The notes under the pieces: generated by a model | The model's input: only the letters and a program-made list of their open reading frames with translations | What the model was told of the DNA's origin: nothing | Databases searched by the model: none | Translations under genes and position numbers: made by a program | Shown: positions 26,753 through 34,292 of the stretch, piece by piece | How the letters are laid out: each line of letters opens with the position of its first letter | Numbering within the stretch: position 1 is the first letter of the stretch | Source: Veillonella seminalis | GTDB lineage: Bacteria > Bacillota > Negativicutes > Veillonellales > Veillonellaceae | DNA: 64,000 nt | Assembly: GCF_003992065.1 (NCBI RefSeq) | Contig: NZ_RQUZ01000004.1 | Span: 1-64,000 of the forward strand | Direction: 5' to 3'

Positions 26753-28416
26753 TTTTCTCCGCTCTCCTTTCTCCGTGCCTTGGGACGCCGCTTGGATGGC
26801 GTAGGCGTATAAGAAATCTCTTCTGTTCTCCCACTCTTGAAATGGACAGTCAGGCAGTCTGGCTTTCCGGCTTCGATAGATTCCACTTTCCCCCGGAATC
26901 TATCCTCATCAAAGTCCTCTAACCCCATGGTCTCTGCGGCCACACGCTTCAGGTCATCTTCCCGGATGCTGACCGATTCACATTTGCCGCCTTTGCTGCA
27001 TCGCCAATAAACAGGCCTGTCATGCTTCGTTTTACACCGCCGGAAAGAGGATCCGCACAAGGCGCACCGGATGCGGGTCGTAAAGACGGAGAACCGTGTT
27101 CCCTTGCCATTGGCCATGTAGTTTTTCATCCATGCCCTCTGACGATCCTTATACTCATCGGTCCAGCAATCCTTCTTCGCCGTTGATACCCAGTGCCGGA
27201 TAAGTTTCTGTCCGTTTTTCATACAGAAAACCATCACATGGTATTCTGGCACTACTATCTTTTCGACCCGGTCAAGAAACGCCTGCTCATCGAAATCATC
27301 CAGGCCTAGGACTTCTGTACTCTCCTTCACGAGGACTGCATGCGGGATACTGCCTTTTGCGCCGCAATTCCGGCCTTTCAGTTTATGGGAGCCGCAATCC
27401 CAGAATTCTTCAAAGCCCCGGTCTGTGCGGCGATTGTGCATATAACTCCGACCGCAGATGCCGCATTTGATTTTTCCCGTGAAGCAGGTCGTGTTCAAGG
27501 ACTTATTGGCCAGCGCCCCCAGTTCCTTTCGCCGCGCCATCTCCTGCTGCACGTAATCAAAGGTTTCCTTGTCGATGATAGGCTCATGCGTATTTTCAAC
27601 ATAATACCTAGGAAGTTCGCCCCGGTTCTTCTTCCGCTTCTTGAGGATTGGATCCGTCACATATTCCTTCTGGAAAAGCATATTGCCAGTATAGGTAACA
27701 TTGGTCAGGACAACCCTGATGTTGGAATCCATCCAGCGGCAGCCATTCCGGGTCGTGATGCCTTCGGCAGCAAATTCCCGTTCGGTTTCAAGACGTGACT
27801 TGCCATCAAGGAAATTCTGGAAGATGCGCCTGACAACAGCTGCTTCCTCGGGAACTACCACCAGGTTATCCCCTTCCCAGCGATACCCGTAAACACGGAA
27901 CCGCCCGTTAGGATTCCCCTGCTCAAATTGTTTCTTGATGCGCCACCGGATATTTTCACTAATGGAACGGCTTTCCTCCTGGGCAAAAGATGCCAGGATG
28001 GTCATCATAAGCTCGCCGTCCCCGCTCATGGTATGGATATTCTCTTTTTCAAACCAAACTTCGATGCCCAGCTCTTTCAGATGCCGGACGGTACGCAGAA
28101 GGTCTACGGTGTTGCGTGCGAAGCGCTGGATGGACTTGGTCAGGATGCTGTCTATCTTCCCGGCTTCGGCATCTTCCAGCATCCGCAGGAATTCCTGCCT
28201 CTTCTTCATCCCCGTCCCAGAGATGCCATAGTCGGCATAGACCCCGGCGTATTCCCAGTCCGGGTTCTTCTGGATGAGGCTGCTGTAATAACTGACCTGC
28301 GCCGAAAGGGAATGGTGCATCCGCTCCGATTCCATGGATACGCGGGCATAGGCTGCGACTTTCTTTCTTTGCTTCAAATTTGGTATGCGTCGTTCAATCT
28401 TACGGATAGTCCGCAT
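26737..28416 (-). CDS. Large serine recombinase 1
   Basis: This ~559-residue recombinase starts at ATG 28416 behind AAAGGAGC. The catalytic domain has KKVAAYARVSME (Ser nucleophile), SIQRFARNTVDLLRTV and AQEESRSISENIRW. A recombinase domain follows, then two zinc ribbons (KCGICGRSY ... CGSHKLKGRNC, and RCALCGSSFRRC ... CSKGGKC), one more than its partner. Its promoter carries the same AGAGTGATATAT motif found before several phage accessory genes, which links it to prophage regulation. Two non-identical overlapping serine recombinases suggest that they act as a pair. Confidence 0.9.
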   Translation of the reverse strand: MRTIRKIERRIPNLKQRKKVAAYARVSMESERMHHSLSAQVSYYSSLIQKNPDWEYAGVYADYGISGTGMKKRQEFLRMLEDAEAGKIDSILTKSIQRFARNTVDLLRTVRHLKELGIEVWFEKENIHTMSGDGELMMTILASFAQEESRSISENIRWRIKKQFEQGNPNGRFRVYGYRWEGDNLVVVPEEAAVVRRIFQNFLDGKSRLETEREFAAEGITTRNGCRWMDSNIRVVLTNVTYTGNMLFQKEYVTDPILKKRKKNRGELPRYYVENTHEPIIDKETFDYVQQEMARRKELGALANKSLNTTCFTGKIKCGICGRSYMHNRRTDRGFEEFWDCGSHKLKGRNCGAKGSIPHAVLVKESTEVLGLDDFDEQAFLDRVEKIVVPEYHVMVFCMKNGQKLIRHWVSTAKKDCWTDEYKDRQRAWMKNYMANGKGTRFSVFTTRIRCALCGSSFRRCKTKHDRPVYWRCSKGGKCESVSIREDDLKRVAAETMGLEDFDEDRFRGKVESIEAGKPDCLTVHFKSGRTEEISYTPTPSKRRPKARRKESGEKWQRQ

Positions 28417-28438
28417 AGAATCAGCTCCTTTCGACACT

Positions 28439-28468
28439 ATATATCACTCTGTTTGATACAATTATCAA
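28439..28468 (-). promoter_or_regulatory. Repeated phage promoter motif, copy E (before recombinase 1)
   Basis: On the minus strand TTGATA (28468-28463) is followed after 17 bases by GATATA, embedded in the 12-mer AGAGTGATATAT (28450-28439). The same 12-mer and spacing occur near 52.9, 53.2, 54.9 and 55.8 kb. The stop codon of the SHOCT-like gene falls in the -35 element. Confidence 0.65.
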
Positions 28469-28626
28469 GTGTATAAGTCCCCGGAAAAAGGCTGATAGCG
28501 GCGAAGCATCTCCTGCTCGAAGTCCCGGTACTCCTTCCCGGTGATGAGCTTTTCGGCCAGCATCCGCCTTGCCAGATACATCGCCATCTGGAAGGCTGTT
28601 TCATTTTGAAACGACCTCTTATCCAT
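28465..28626 (-). CDS. Small SHOCT-like protein
   Basis: This 53-residue protein starts at ATG 28626 with GGAGGT 8 bases upstream. The sequence (FQNEMA-like start FQNETAFQMAMYLARRMLA, then KLITGKEYRDFEQEML) resembles SHOCT-type small proteins that accompany serine recombinases in Firmicutes mobile elements. These contain a short helical hairpin and may mediate protein contacts. It lies between an HTH protein (8-base overlap) and recombinase 1. No biochemical role is known. Confidence 0.65.
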   Translation of the reverse strand: MDKRSFQNETAFQMAMYLARRMLAEKLITGKEYRDFEQEMLRRYQPFSGDLYT

Positions 28627-29011
28627 GGCGGACACCTCCGAACCGGTATGCAATATAGCATGCGTGGGAGCAGAACTTCCGATGGCTGTTGCCGTAGACA
28701 GTGAATTTCTTCCCGCAAGCCGGACAGGTATAGTTGTAGACTGCCTTCCGCTTCACCAGCTCCAGATGTGCGTTCCACCACTTATTCCGGCAGGCATCGC
28801 AGCAGAACCGTTTCCGCTTCCGTCCCGTATTCTGCTCAATCGGCTTTCCGCACTGCTCGCAAACTGAGGCTGCCGACTTCGCCGCCAGGCTGTGCCGCCG
28901 GCAGAACGACTTCACTGTATTGATGGAAATCTGGAGCCGCGCCGCTATCCTGCCATATCCTGCCCCATCCCGGCGCATGGCAATGATCTGTTGTTTCTGT
29001 TCGTCCGTCAT
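28619..29011 (-). CDS. HTH and zinc-finger protein (sigma-70-like), recombinase-associated
   Basis: This ~130-residue protein starts at ATG 29011 with AGGAGG 8 bases upstream. The N-terminal sigma-region-4-like helix-turn-helix (AGYGRIAARLQISINTVKSFCRRH) is followed by two Cys-rich units (CEQCGKPI ... CCDACRNKWW and CPACGKKF ... CSHACYIAYRF), likely zinc fingers. It opens the four-gene recombinase cluster. The HTH resembles that of the 79-residue protein near 57.1 kb in this prophage. It is probably a DNA-binding accessory or regulator; function unproven. Confidence 0.7.
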   Translation of the reverse strand: MTDEQKQQIIAMRRDGAGYGRIAARLQISINTVKSFCRRHSLAAKSAASVCEQCGKPIEQNTGRKRKRFCCDACRNKWWNAHLELVKRKAVYNYTCPACGKKFTVYGNSHRKFCSHACYIAYRFGGVRHG

Positions 29012-29141
29012 GATGGACACCTCCTGAAAATTTAGCTTTCAGGAGTAATAGGACAGAACAGCTATCGTTAAGTACTTCAAAAGAAGATTCAACAGGACTT
29101 ATCTATTTTTAGATATAGTCTTTTCAGTTTTATCTAAAGCT

Positions 29142-29171
29142 TGACATTATAGTCATATGATGACTATAATA
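29142..29171 (+). promoter_or_regulatory. Promoter with embedded palindrome, restriction-modification cassette
   Basis: TTGACA (29142-29147) and TATAAT (29166-29171) are consensus elements 18 bases apart. A perfect inverted repeat with 11-base arms around ATG (29147-29171) fills the spacer and the -10. A protein bound here would block RNA polymerase; the adjacent ribbon-helix-helix-like gene product is the obvious candidate. Confidence 0.8.
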
Positions 29172-29199
29172 AACCTACCTCAGAAAGGGAGATTATACT

Positions 29200-29415
29200 A
29201 TGTCATATAATCGTTACAAAAATACGCAAAAAAGAAAAAATTATCTATTAATCCATAATAAGGAAAAGTATGATAGAGTATCTATCATACTTCCAAAAGG
29301 AACAAAAGAAAAAATAAAAAGGCTAGATATTAAATCTAGCCTGAATCATTTTATCAATATGGCCATATACGAAAAAATTAAACGAATGGAACAGGATGGT
29401 AAAAATGACTTATAA
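29200..29415 (+). CDS. Ribbon-helix-helix-like small DNA-binding protein (putative RM controller)
   Basis: This 71-residue basic protein has a likely ribbon-helix-helix fold: strand RVSIILPKG, helix TKEKIKRL, turn, helix NHFINMAIYEKIKRM. Such dimers bind palindromic operators. The gene starts 29 bases downstream of a consensus promoter filled by an 11-base-arm inverted repeat, and its end overlaps the methyltransferase start. It is most simply a controller that represses its own operon and keeps methylase and nuclease in balance. It is AT-rich, like the rest of the cassette. An antitoxin role is less likely because no toxin gene adjoins. Confidence 0.65.
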   Translation: MSYNRYKNTQKRKNYLLIHNKEKYDRVSIILPKGTKEKIKRLDIKSSLNHFINMAIYEKIKRMEQDGKNDL

Positions 29416-30295
29416 ATTAATCAATGATAATTGTTTCGATTGGATGAAGAATCGAGAAGAAAATTCTATTACTGCAATAGTTACAGACCCGCCATACGGT
29501 GTAAAAGAATACACGGAAGAAGAGTTGAAAAAAAAGAGAAATGCATCTGGAGGTATATGGCGAATTCCTCCAGCCTTTGATGGCCGAAAAAGAAGTCCAT
29601 TGCCAAGATTTTCTGTTATCAATGACAGTCCATTGGAAAGAGACAATGTATATAATTTTTTTATTGATTGGGGCAGGCTTGCCTTTAAGGTTCTCGTTCC
29701 TGGTGGACATATTTTTATTGCATCTACACCTTTATTATCTGACATAGTTAGTCGGGCTTTACGAGATGCTGGTTTAGAACGACGCGGAGAGATTGTCAGA
29801 GTCGTAAAAACTTTTCGAGGTGGAGATCGCCCCAAAGGCGCAGAAAAAGAGTTTTCTATGACAACAGTTATTCCTCGTGGTTGTTGGGAACCGTGGGGGC
29901 TTTACAGGAAACCGCTTTCCGAAAGGACTGTTGCAAAAAACTTAAAACGGTGGAAGGCTGGCGCTTTACATCGAAAATCAATTGATACGCCATTTTGTGA
30001 TTTGATTGAAAGTGGAAAGACTCCCCAATGTGAACGTAAAATTTCAAATCATCCTAGTTTAAAACCGCAAGATTTTATGAGGATTCTTGTATCGGCTGCT
30101 TTACCTTTGCAAGAAGGGATCATATTAGATCCATTCTGCGGTGGGGGCTCCACTATCGCGGCAGCGGAAGCACTTGGCTTTAATAGCATAGGCGTCGAGC
30201 AAGACAAAGACTTCTATCAAATGGCTAAGAATGCTGTACCTAAATTATCTCAACTTTATCCACAAAGCGAAAAGTTATTATTCGAAGAAGGGTGA
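29405..30295 (+). CDS. Type II DNA methyltransferase (beta-type, N6-adenine or N4-cytosine)
   Basis: This ~296-residue methyltransferase has the motif order of the beta group: catalytic TDPPYGVKEY (motif IV) near the N-terminus and the SAM-binding DPFCGGGSTIAAAEALGF (motif I) near the C-terminus, followed by SIGVEQDKDF. The DPPYG box favours N6-adenine but does not exclude N4-cytosine. Between lies a target-recognition region of ~150 residues. The ATG at 29405 is used; 29396 is possible. Its stop overlaps the convergent nuclease gene by 18 bases, which suggests it protects the host DNA from that enzyme. Target sequence unknown. Confidence 0.85.
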   Translation: MTYKLINDNCFDWMKNREENSITAIVTDPPYGVKEYTEEELKKKRNASGGIWRIPPAFDGRKRSPLPRFSVINDSPLERDNVYNFFIDWGRLAFKVLVPGGHIFIASTPLLSDIVSRALRDAGLERRGEIVRVVKTFRGGDRPKGAEKEFSMTTVIPRGCWEPWGLYRKPLSERTVAKNLKRWKAGALHRKSIDTPFCDLIESGKTPQCERKISNHPSLKPQDFMRILVSAALPLQEGIILDPFCGGGSTIAAAEALGFNSIGVEQDKDFYQMAKNAVPKLSQLYPQSEKLLFEEG

Positions 30296-30922
30296 GTACG
30301 GGGGTATCGGCAAAATGTCTTTAAGTTTATTACGTGCACTTTTTAGTTGCTTACTATATTGAATTATGTCAGTATTTATGTAGACAGCTCCATCGCGTAA
30401 TTTATTAGTTCCAATTGAATTAGTAACATAAGTTTCGGTACGCTGACTATTATTACTATTTCTTTTACTCTTGCAATACACCCAATCTGAAATACCCTCT
30501 CCCATTTCATATCCATTAATATTTGCAATCAAAGCCTGTATAAATTCAATGTTCCCATCGTCCAGGATTGTATAGCAAACTATAATATGCCATCCTGTAT
30601 GTCCATTGTGGCTTTCTCCACCTTTTTTATAATTAATACATGCCTTCACTTCAAGTCCTATATTTTTTTCTGCGTACATTAAATCTGGATATTCTTGGTC
30701 ACTATATGGCTTGTAAAGACTATGTTCACCCATGTAATGAGTAAATAGATTTGAAACTACGCCACTAAAATTATTTTTTTGTATTAGTTGGGATAATTTT
30801 ATTCCGGTCTTACTATTTATTGTCTTAAAAAAATTCTGAGTATCTTTCATTGCTAAAAAAATGCTTTCTTTTGTTAAGTTTTCCGGTAATAAGACATCTC
30901 TTAAATACTTTCTATCGAGCAT
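30278..30922 (-). CDS. Putative type II restriction endonuclease
   Basis: This 214-residue AT-rich gene is convergent with the methyltransferase and overlaps its end. The sequence EYPDLMYAEKNIGLEVKA contains a PD-(D/E)XK-like catalytic pattern (Asp, then E-V-K), as in many type II nucleases. I do not recognise the exact family. The identification depends on this motif plus the position next to a methylase and controller. The start ATG follows TAGGAGA. Upstream is an AT-rich promoter with a copy of the operator half-site ATGACT (30955-30960), so the controller may also act here. Confidence 0.7.
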   Translation of the reverse strand: MLDRKYLRDVLLPENLTKESIFLAMKDTQNFFKTINSKTGIKLSQLIQKNNFSGVVSNLFTHYMGEHSLYKPYSDQEYPDLMYAEKNIGLEVKACINYKKGGESHNGHTGWHIIVCYTILDDGNIEFIQALIANINGYEMGEGISDWVYCKSKRNSNNSQRTETYVTNSIGTNKLRDGAVYINTDIIQYSKQLKSARNKLKDILPIPPYSPFFE

Positions 30923-30973
30923 ATGCTAATCTCCTATCTAATGATTCTTATAATATGACTTTAGTATAACACA

Positions 30974-31018
30974 AAAAGCCGGTATGGAACATCTCCCCGA
31001 TGCTCCATACCGGCTTTT
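30974..31018 (-). terminator. Terminator of the prophage late operon
   Basis: A perfect 15-base stem (30974-30988 with 31004-31018) is flanked by A and T runs on both sides. It lies 2 bases past the last late gene, separates it from the restriction cassette, and may work in both directions. Confidence 0.85.
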
Positions 31019-31019
31019 C

Positions 31020-31286
31020 TCATGCAATCTTCTGTTTTACATCAGCCACGATAGCTTTGACCGCCTGCTGCATCAGGGTGATATACAGCCTGTTCCGAAT
31101 CTTCACCCACCAGCTGGTAGTGGTCTGGATTTCCGCTTCCAGCGGGTCTGTGAGGTTCTTCATCTGGGCTTCCACCATCTTCTGGACGTCATCCAGGTCG
31201 ATGGACTTGATGGCTGCTTCGGCTTCGCTCCTGGCAAAGGATACGACGGCATCGGCGACAGCTTTTCTGATTTCTTCACGGTTCAT
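31020..31286 (-). CDS. Small phage protein downstream of the lysin, unknown
   Basis: This ~88-residue predicted helical protein has an acidic N-terminal half and a segment TTTSWWVKIRNRLYITLMQQAVKAIV near the C-terminus. No signal or clear membrane helix is seen. It is the last gene of the late operon, directly after the amidase; AGGAGG precedes ATG 31286, while 31292 would overlap the amidase stop. Position suggests a lysis-accessory role, but no family is recognised. Confidence 0.6.
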   Translation of the reverse strand: MNREEIRKAVADAVVSFARSEAEAAIKSIDLDDVQKMVEAQMKNLTDPLEAEIQTTTSWWVKIRNRLYITLMQQAVKAIVADVKQKIA

Positions 31287-31288
31287 GG

Positions 31289-31846
31289 TCATTCACCTCC
31301 TAAAATCAGCTGTTCATAATCTGTCACGCCCCTGGCCACGGCTCTGGCCAGGGCATCCTGGGCATTGGCCAGGATTTCTTCATCACTAGGATTGGTGATG
31401 AAGGCCAGTTCGACCAGGACAGCGGGCATGTCCGTGTTCGTGAGGACATACAGGCCGTTGACGCCGGGCGTGGCAATCTTCACGCCCCGGTCTGTCGTAT
31501 CCAGGGCATCGACAATCTGGTTCTGGATGCAACTCGCCAGCATGCTGCCACGGTAACTGCCGGCACAGGCCCAGGTTTCCGTGCCGTTGGCTTCTTCGGC
31601 TTCGGCGGCATTGCAGTGGATGGACACGAAGATGTCGGCATCACTGGCATTGGCGGCTTCGCAGATTTCCTCCAGGCTGTCAGACTGGAGCAGTTCTGTT
31701 GCTACTCCTGCCGCATTCAGGTAACTTTCCGCAGATTGACCGACTGCCAAAGCGACATCGCACTCACGCAGACCGCTTTCACTATTGACAGCTCCCGGGT
31801 CGGGATGGCCGCCCGGCGCATGACCGGGATTCAGGAATACTTTCAT
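31289..31846 (-). CDS. N-acetylmuramoyl-L-alanine amidase (endolysin)
   Basis: This 185-residue Amidase_3-family enzyme cleaves the amide between muramic acid and the peptide of peptidoglycan, using zinc. The ligands and catalytic residues are visible: NPGHAPGG (His), SGLRECDVA (Glu), FVSIHCNAAE (His) and LVELAFITNPSDE (catalytic Glu). There is no signal peptide and no separate wall-binding domain; the protein is almost the bare catalytic domain. It overlaps the holin gene (ATGA), so lysis genes are translated together. It serves to release progeny at the end of infection. Confidence 0.9.
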   Translation of the reverse strand: MKVFLNPGHAPGGHPDPGAVNSESGLRECDVALAVGQSAESYLNAAGVATELLQSDSLEEICEAANASDADIFVSIHCNAAEAEEANGTETWACAGSYRGSMLASCIQNQIVDALDTTDRGVKIATPGVNGLYVLTNTDMPAVLVELAFITNPSDEEILANAQDALARAVARGVTDYEQLILGGE

Positions 31847-32022
31847 GGTTTTTCTTCTCCTTTCTGATGAACGGCGGACTTCACAGTACCGCCGATGTAA
31901 CCGAGAAGCCCTGACGCAATAGACATGGCCAGCTCGTTCAAGGCATAAAAAATCGCCAGGATCAGTGCTGTGACCAGCCCGATGATGACGATACAGTCGG
32001 GGATATTCACTTTCTCAAACAT
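31843..32022 (-). CDS. Holin-like small membrane protein
   Basis: This 59-residue protein has one strong membrane segment (CIVIIGLVTALILAIFYAL) after a short N-terminus, and a charged C-terminus (HQKGEEKP). Its stop overlaps the amidase start, and it follows the tail-fibre gene by 3 bases. Size, topology and position fit a holin or holin-accessory protein that lets the amidase reach the cell wall. No named holin family is recognised. Confidence 0.7.
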   Translation of the reverse strand: MFEKVNIPDCIVIIGLVTALILAIFYALNELAMSIASGLLGYIGGTVKSAVHQKGEEKP

Positions 32023-32025
32023 GCC

Positions 32026-33192
32026 TTACACCGCCTTCGGTGTGACGGTCACCCTGCCATCCTTGCGGACGATATTGAAATCCTCCATGGGCAGGATGCG
32101 GTCAGCTGCTGATTTCCAGTGGCTGTCTGCCTTATATGCATCCAAAGCAGCTCTGGGAACCAGGATTTTTGCCGATGCGGGCACCCCTTTGTCTGCATCG
32201 GCGGCATCCTGCATGACAAAATCCACATTCACATTATCAATGATGAGATATTCTAAGCTGCTGCAGGGAGCAAACATGTGATAGGTATTGATAGTTTTAT
32301 TCTTGCTGTTGGATAATGTATCGATATAGACACATTTCAAGCTCGAACAAAAGGCGCACATGCTGTACATGGCTGTCACATTGCCAAAGCCGCTCAAATC
32401 CAGGGATTCCAGCTTCTGATTTCCAGCAAAGGCCACTCCCAGATCAGTAATCGCCCCTTTTTCCACATTGCTGAAATCAATGACAGATTCCGCCAGGGTT
32501 CCTTCAGCAAAACTTACCTTAGATGGATTGAACATACCGTTCATGCTCGTTGTATTTTTTGTAATATCAACGATGAACAGTTTAGCGCCATCTTTGACCA
32601 AGGATTTATTATTGAATTTTCCCTGCAAGTCCTTGTCCATGTACAAGCAGCCATCGGATAAATAAAGGGGAATATATCCGACGGGCATCCTGAGTCCGGA
32701 TGCATCTTCTATTGCCTCTGTGGCACTGATAACTACGTCCCCGCAAATCAGGCCGTTCTTCAAAGCCCCAGAAATGGTTGGATTGCCTTTAATCCAGCCA
32801 GAGTCGGCTATGACTTCTGCATCAAAGGCATAGGAAAGGGCCAGATTGGCCTCGCTCGTGAGTTCGGCAGACTGGCTTCCCGACTTCTTGAATCCCGTCA
32901 GGTTTCCCGTAACTTGTGGCGTAAAAGTTACCTCGATAGTCTGATGCGGCACCTGTTGGATGGTGACTCTGTATGGTGCCGCTTCTGCCGCTGTGCCGCC
33001 GCTTCCCGTACGGGTTCCTTCCGTATAGTTCCCGTCTGCATCATAGAAGGTCTTGCCCTGGGCCACATCGGAGGCTTTCGCCGTCGTATCCGACACTTCG
33101 CAGAAACGGGCCTTCCCGCCGCTTTTCAGCGGAATCAGGACGGACGGTACCCCACTGTAGCTGTTCCCGGCCATTTTCACATCTACCTTCAT
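32026..33192 (-). CDS. Tail fibre-like protein with BspA-type leucine-rich repeats
   Basis: This 388-residue protein has an N-terminal part that starts like its upstream neighbour (MKVDVKMAGNSYSGVPSVLIP, then GKTFYDADGNYTEGTR), a repeat type seen in phage tail proteins. The middle and C-terminal part carries BspA-like leucine-rich repeat text (FSNVEKGAITDLGVAFAGNQ, LESLDLSGFGNVTAMYSM, LKCVYIDTL). It ends with ILVPRAALDAYK ... WKSAADRILPM, the usual C-terminal pattern of BspA-like proteins. It probably binds the host surface. It sits between fibre genes and holin. Confidence 0.7.
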   Translation of the reverse strand: MKVDVKMAGNSYSGVPSVLIPLKSGGKARFCEVSDTTAKASDVAQGKTFYDADGNYTEGTRTGSGGTAAEAAPYRVTIQQVPHQTIEVTFTPQVTGNLTGFKKSGSQSAELTSEANLALSYAFDAEVIADSGWIKGNPTISGALKNGLICGDVVISATEAIEDASGLRMPVGYIPLYLSDGCLYMDKDLQGKFNNKSLVKDGAKLFIVDITKNTTSMNGMFNPSKVSFAEGTLAESVIDFSNVEKGAITDLGVAFAGNQKLESLDLSGFGNVTAMYSMCAFCSSLKCVYIDTLSNSKNKTINTYHMFAPCSSLEYLIIDNVNVDFVMQDAADADKGVPASAKILVPRAALDAYKADSHWKSAADRILPMEDFNIVRKDGRVTVTPKAV

Positions 33193-33204
33193 GTCATCAC
33201 CCCT

Positions 33205-33711
33205 TTACTCGATGGTCAGCACCTTGGTCAGACTGTCCTGGGATACGGTCACGGTTGTCAGGCTCCCGGTCACTTTGGTGCCATTGACGTAGGCCGTCTT
33301 GCCGCTGATGATAGTGCCGGCTGCCGCTGTGGCATCGCCCGTATCGACGACACTGGATTTGCCGGACACGCCGAGGATGGTCACGCCAGCCTTGATATTC
33401 CCGCTGACCAGTTTGGCCTGTTCCTCGCTGCTGATGCGGACTGCCCCTTTGCCGTTATGGAACCCGGCCGGGATGGCATACGTGCCATCGGCCTTGCTGA
33501 TACTGCCGCTGACGGCTCCGTTATTGGGCATGGAACCCGCGACGAAGCCATTCCCGATAAAAGCGGATTTTCCCGTCAGGATATCCCCCGATGCCGCCGT
33601 GGCCCCGGTCGTATCATAAAAGACAGCCGTCCCCTGTCCTTCAGCCAGAGGAATGGAAACCTGCGGCACTTCCGCATACACGACCGAATTGATTTTTACA
33701 TTTTTCGCCAT
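33205..33711 (-). CDS. Phage tail protein with short repeats
   Basis: This 168-residue protein is similar at its start (MAKNVKINSVVYAEVPQVSIPL) to the next fibre protein. It holds three copies of a short unit of the form GxI-x-GK-x-A-[FY]-V-N-G (GDILTGKSAFIGNGFVAGS, then GNIKAGVTILGVSGK, then GTIISGKTAYVNGTKVTGS). Such units occur in phage and prophage tail or fibre proteins. Likely a structural tip or adaptor of the fibre; the exact role is unknown. Confidence 0.65.
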   Translation of the reverse strand: MAKNVKINSVVYAEVPQVSIPLAEGQGTAVFYDTTGATAASGDILTGKSAFIGNGFVAGSMPNNGAVSGSISKADGTYAIPAGFHNGKGAVRISSEEQAKLVSGNIKAGVTILGVSGKSSVVDTGDATAAAGTIISGKTAYVNGTKVTGSLTTVTVSQDSLTKVLTIE

Positions 33712-33724
33712 GTTGATTGCTCCT

Positions 33725-33937
33725 TTACTCGACTTTCAACTCATAGCCATTAAAGCTGATTCTGCCATAGTTCGACGGGATGGCAGCTACCGTCACCCGG
33801 GAAAGGGCCGCATGACCGCTGTCAGCGGTGACGACCTGTTCCTCATCGGATGGGATGATGCATTTTTCCTGATAGTCCCCGGACGGGGCCTGGGGCATGG
33901 AAAGGATGCCGATGAGGCTGTTTTCCTTATGCGCCAT
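33725..33937 (-). CDS. Small phage protein in the fibre region, unknown
   Basis: This 70-residue protein overlaps the end of the preceding gene (ATG of MAHKEN inside the last codons). Its C-terminal half (VTADSGHAALSRVTVAAIPSNY) resembles a segment common in phage tail accessory proteins. No catalytic motif or membrane helix is present. Confidence 0.55.
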   Translation of the reverse strand: MAHKENSLIGILSMPQAPSGDYQEKCIIPSDEEQVVTADSGHAALSRVTVAAIPSNYGRISFNGYELKVE

Positions 33938-34292
33938 CGTCCGTCACACCCCTTTCCAGGAAAAAAGGGCGGGGCGGGATAAGGGTATCGGTGTATCCGT
34001 TCTCCCGCACCAGCTCTACATCATAGATATAGCGGCCGCAGGGAAGGCTCCGCGTATCGTCCGGCCAGAAAACCAGGAAGCACTCCGCCCCTTCCTGCCG
34101 GATGCCCTGTTCCAGTGTCTTGGTCAGGACAGGTCTTTCATCGGGGAGACTGCGCTTCAGCGTGAACGTCAACTCATCGCGCTTTCCAGGGATGAAAGGT
34201 TCCCCCGTCACCCGGTCGCAGATGACCAGGCGGATTTCTGCCGAATCGCCCCTCACCAGGCGGATCCGGTTCTGCACCACGGAGAAGCTCAT
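33927..34292 (-). CDS. Phage baseplate/fibre-associated protein, unknown
   Basis: This ~121-residue protein starts at ATG 34292, which overlaps the stop of the coiled-coil protein upstream (ATGA). The sequence VVQNRIRLVRGDSAEIRLVICD resembles the N-terminal beta domain of BppU-like and related phage tail proteins. It is beta-rich, with no membrane segment. Position between the fibre and the small-gene set supports a structural role. Confidence 0.6.
   Translation of the reverse strand: MSFSVVQNRIRLVRGDSAEIRLVICDRVTGEPFIPGKRDELTFTLKRSLPDERPVLTKTLEQGIRQEGAECFLVFWPDDTRSLPCGRYIYDVELVRENGYTDTLIPPRPFFLERGVTDDGA

Noticed and set aside
28437-28781. 114-codon minus-strand ORF over the SHOCT-like gene
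   Set aside because: It overlaps the zinc-finger protein and the SHOCT-like gene, which have proper ribosome sites and recognisable sequences.
29200-29415. Toxin-antitoxin reading of the ribbon-helix-helix gene
   Set aside because: The next gene is a clear DNA methyltransferase and no toxin-like gene adjoins; a controller of the restriction cassette fits better.
25000-31020. tRNA-based attachment site for the prophage
   Set aside because: No tRNA gene was seen in the window; serine recombinase sites share only a few core bases and cannot be found by eye.
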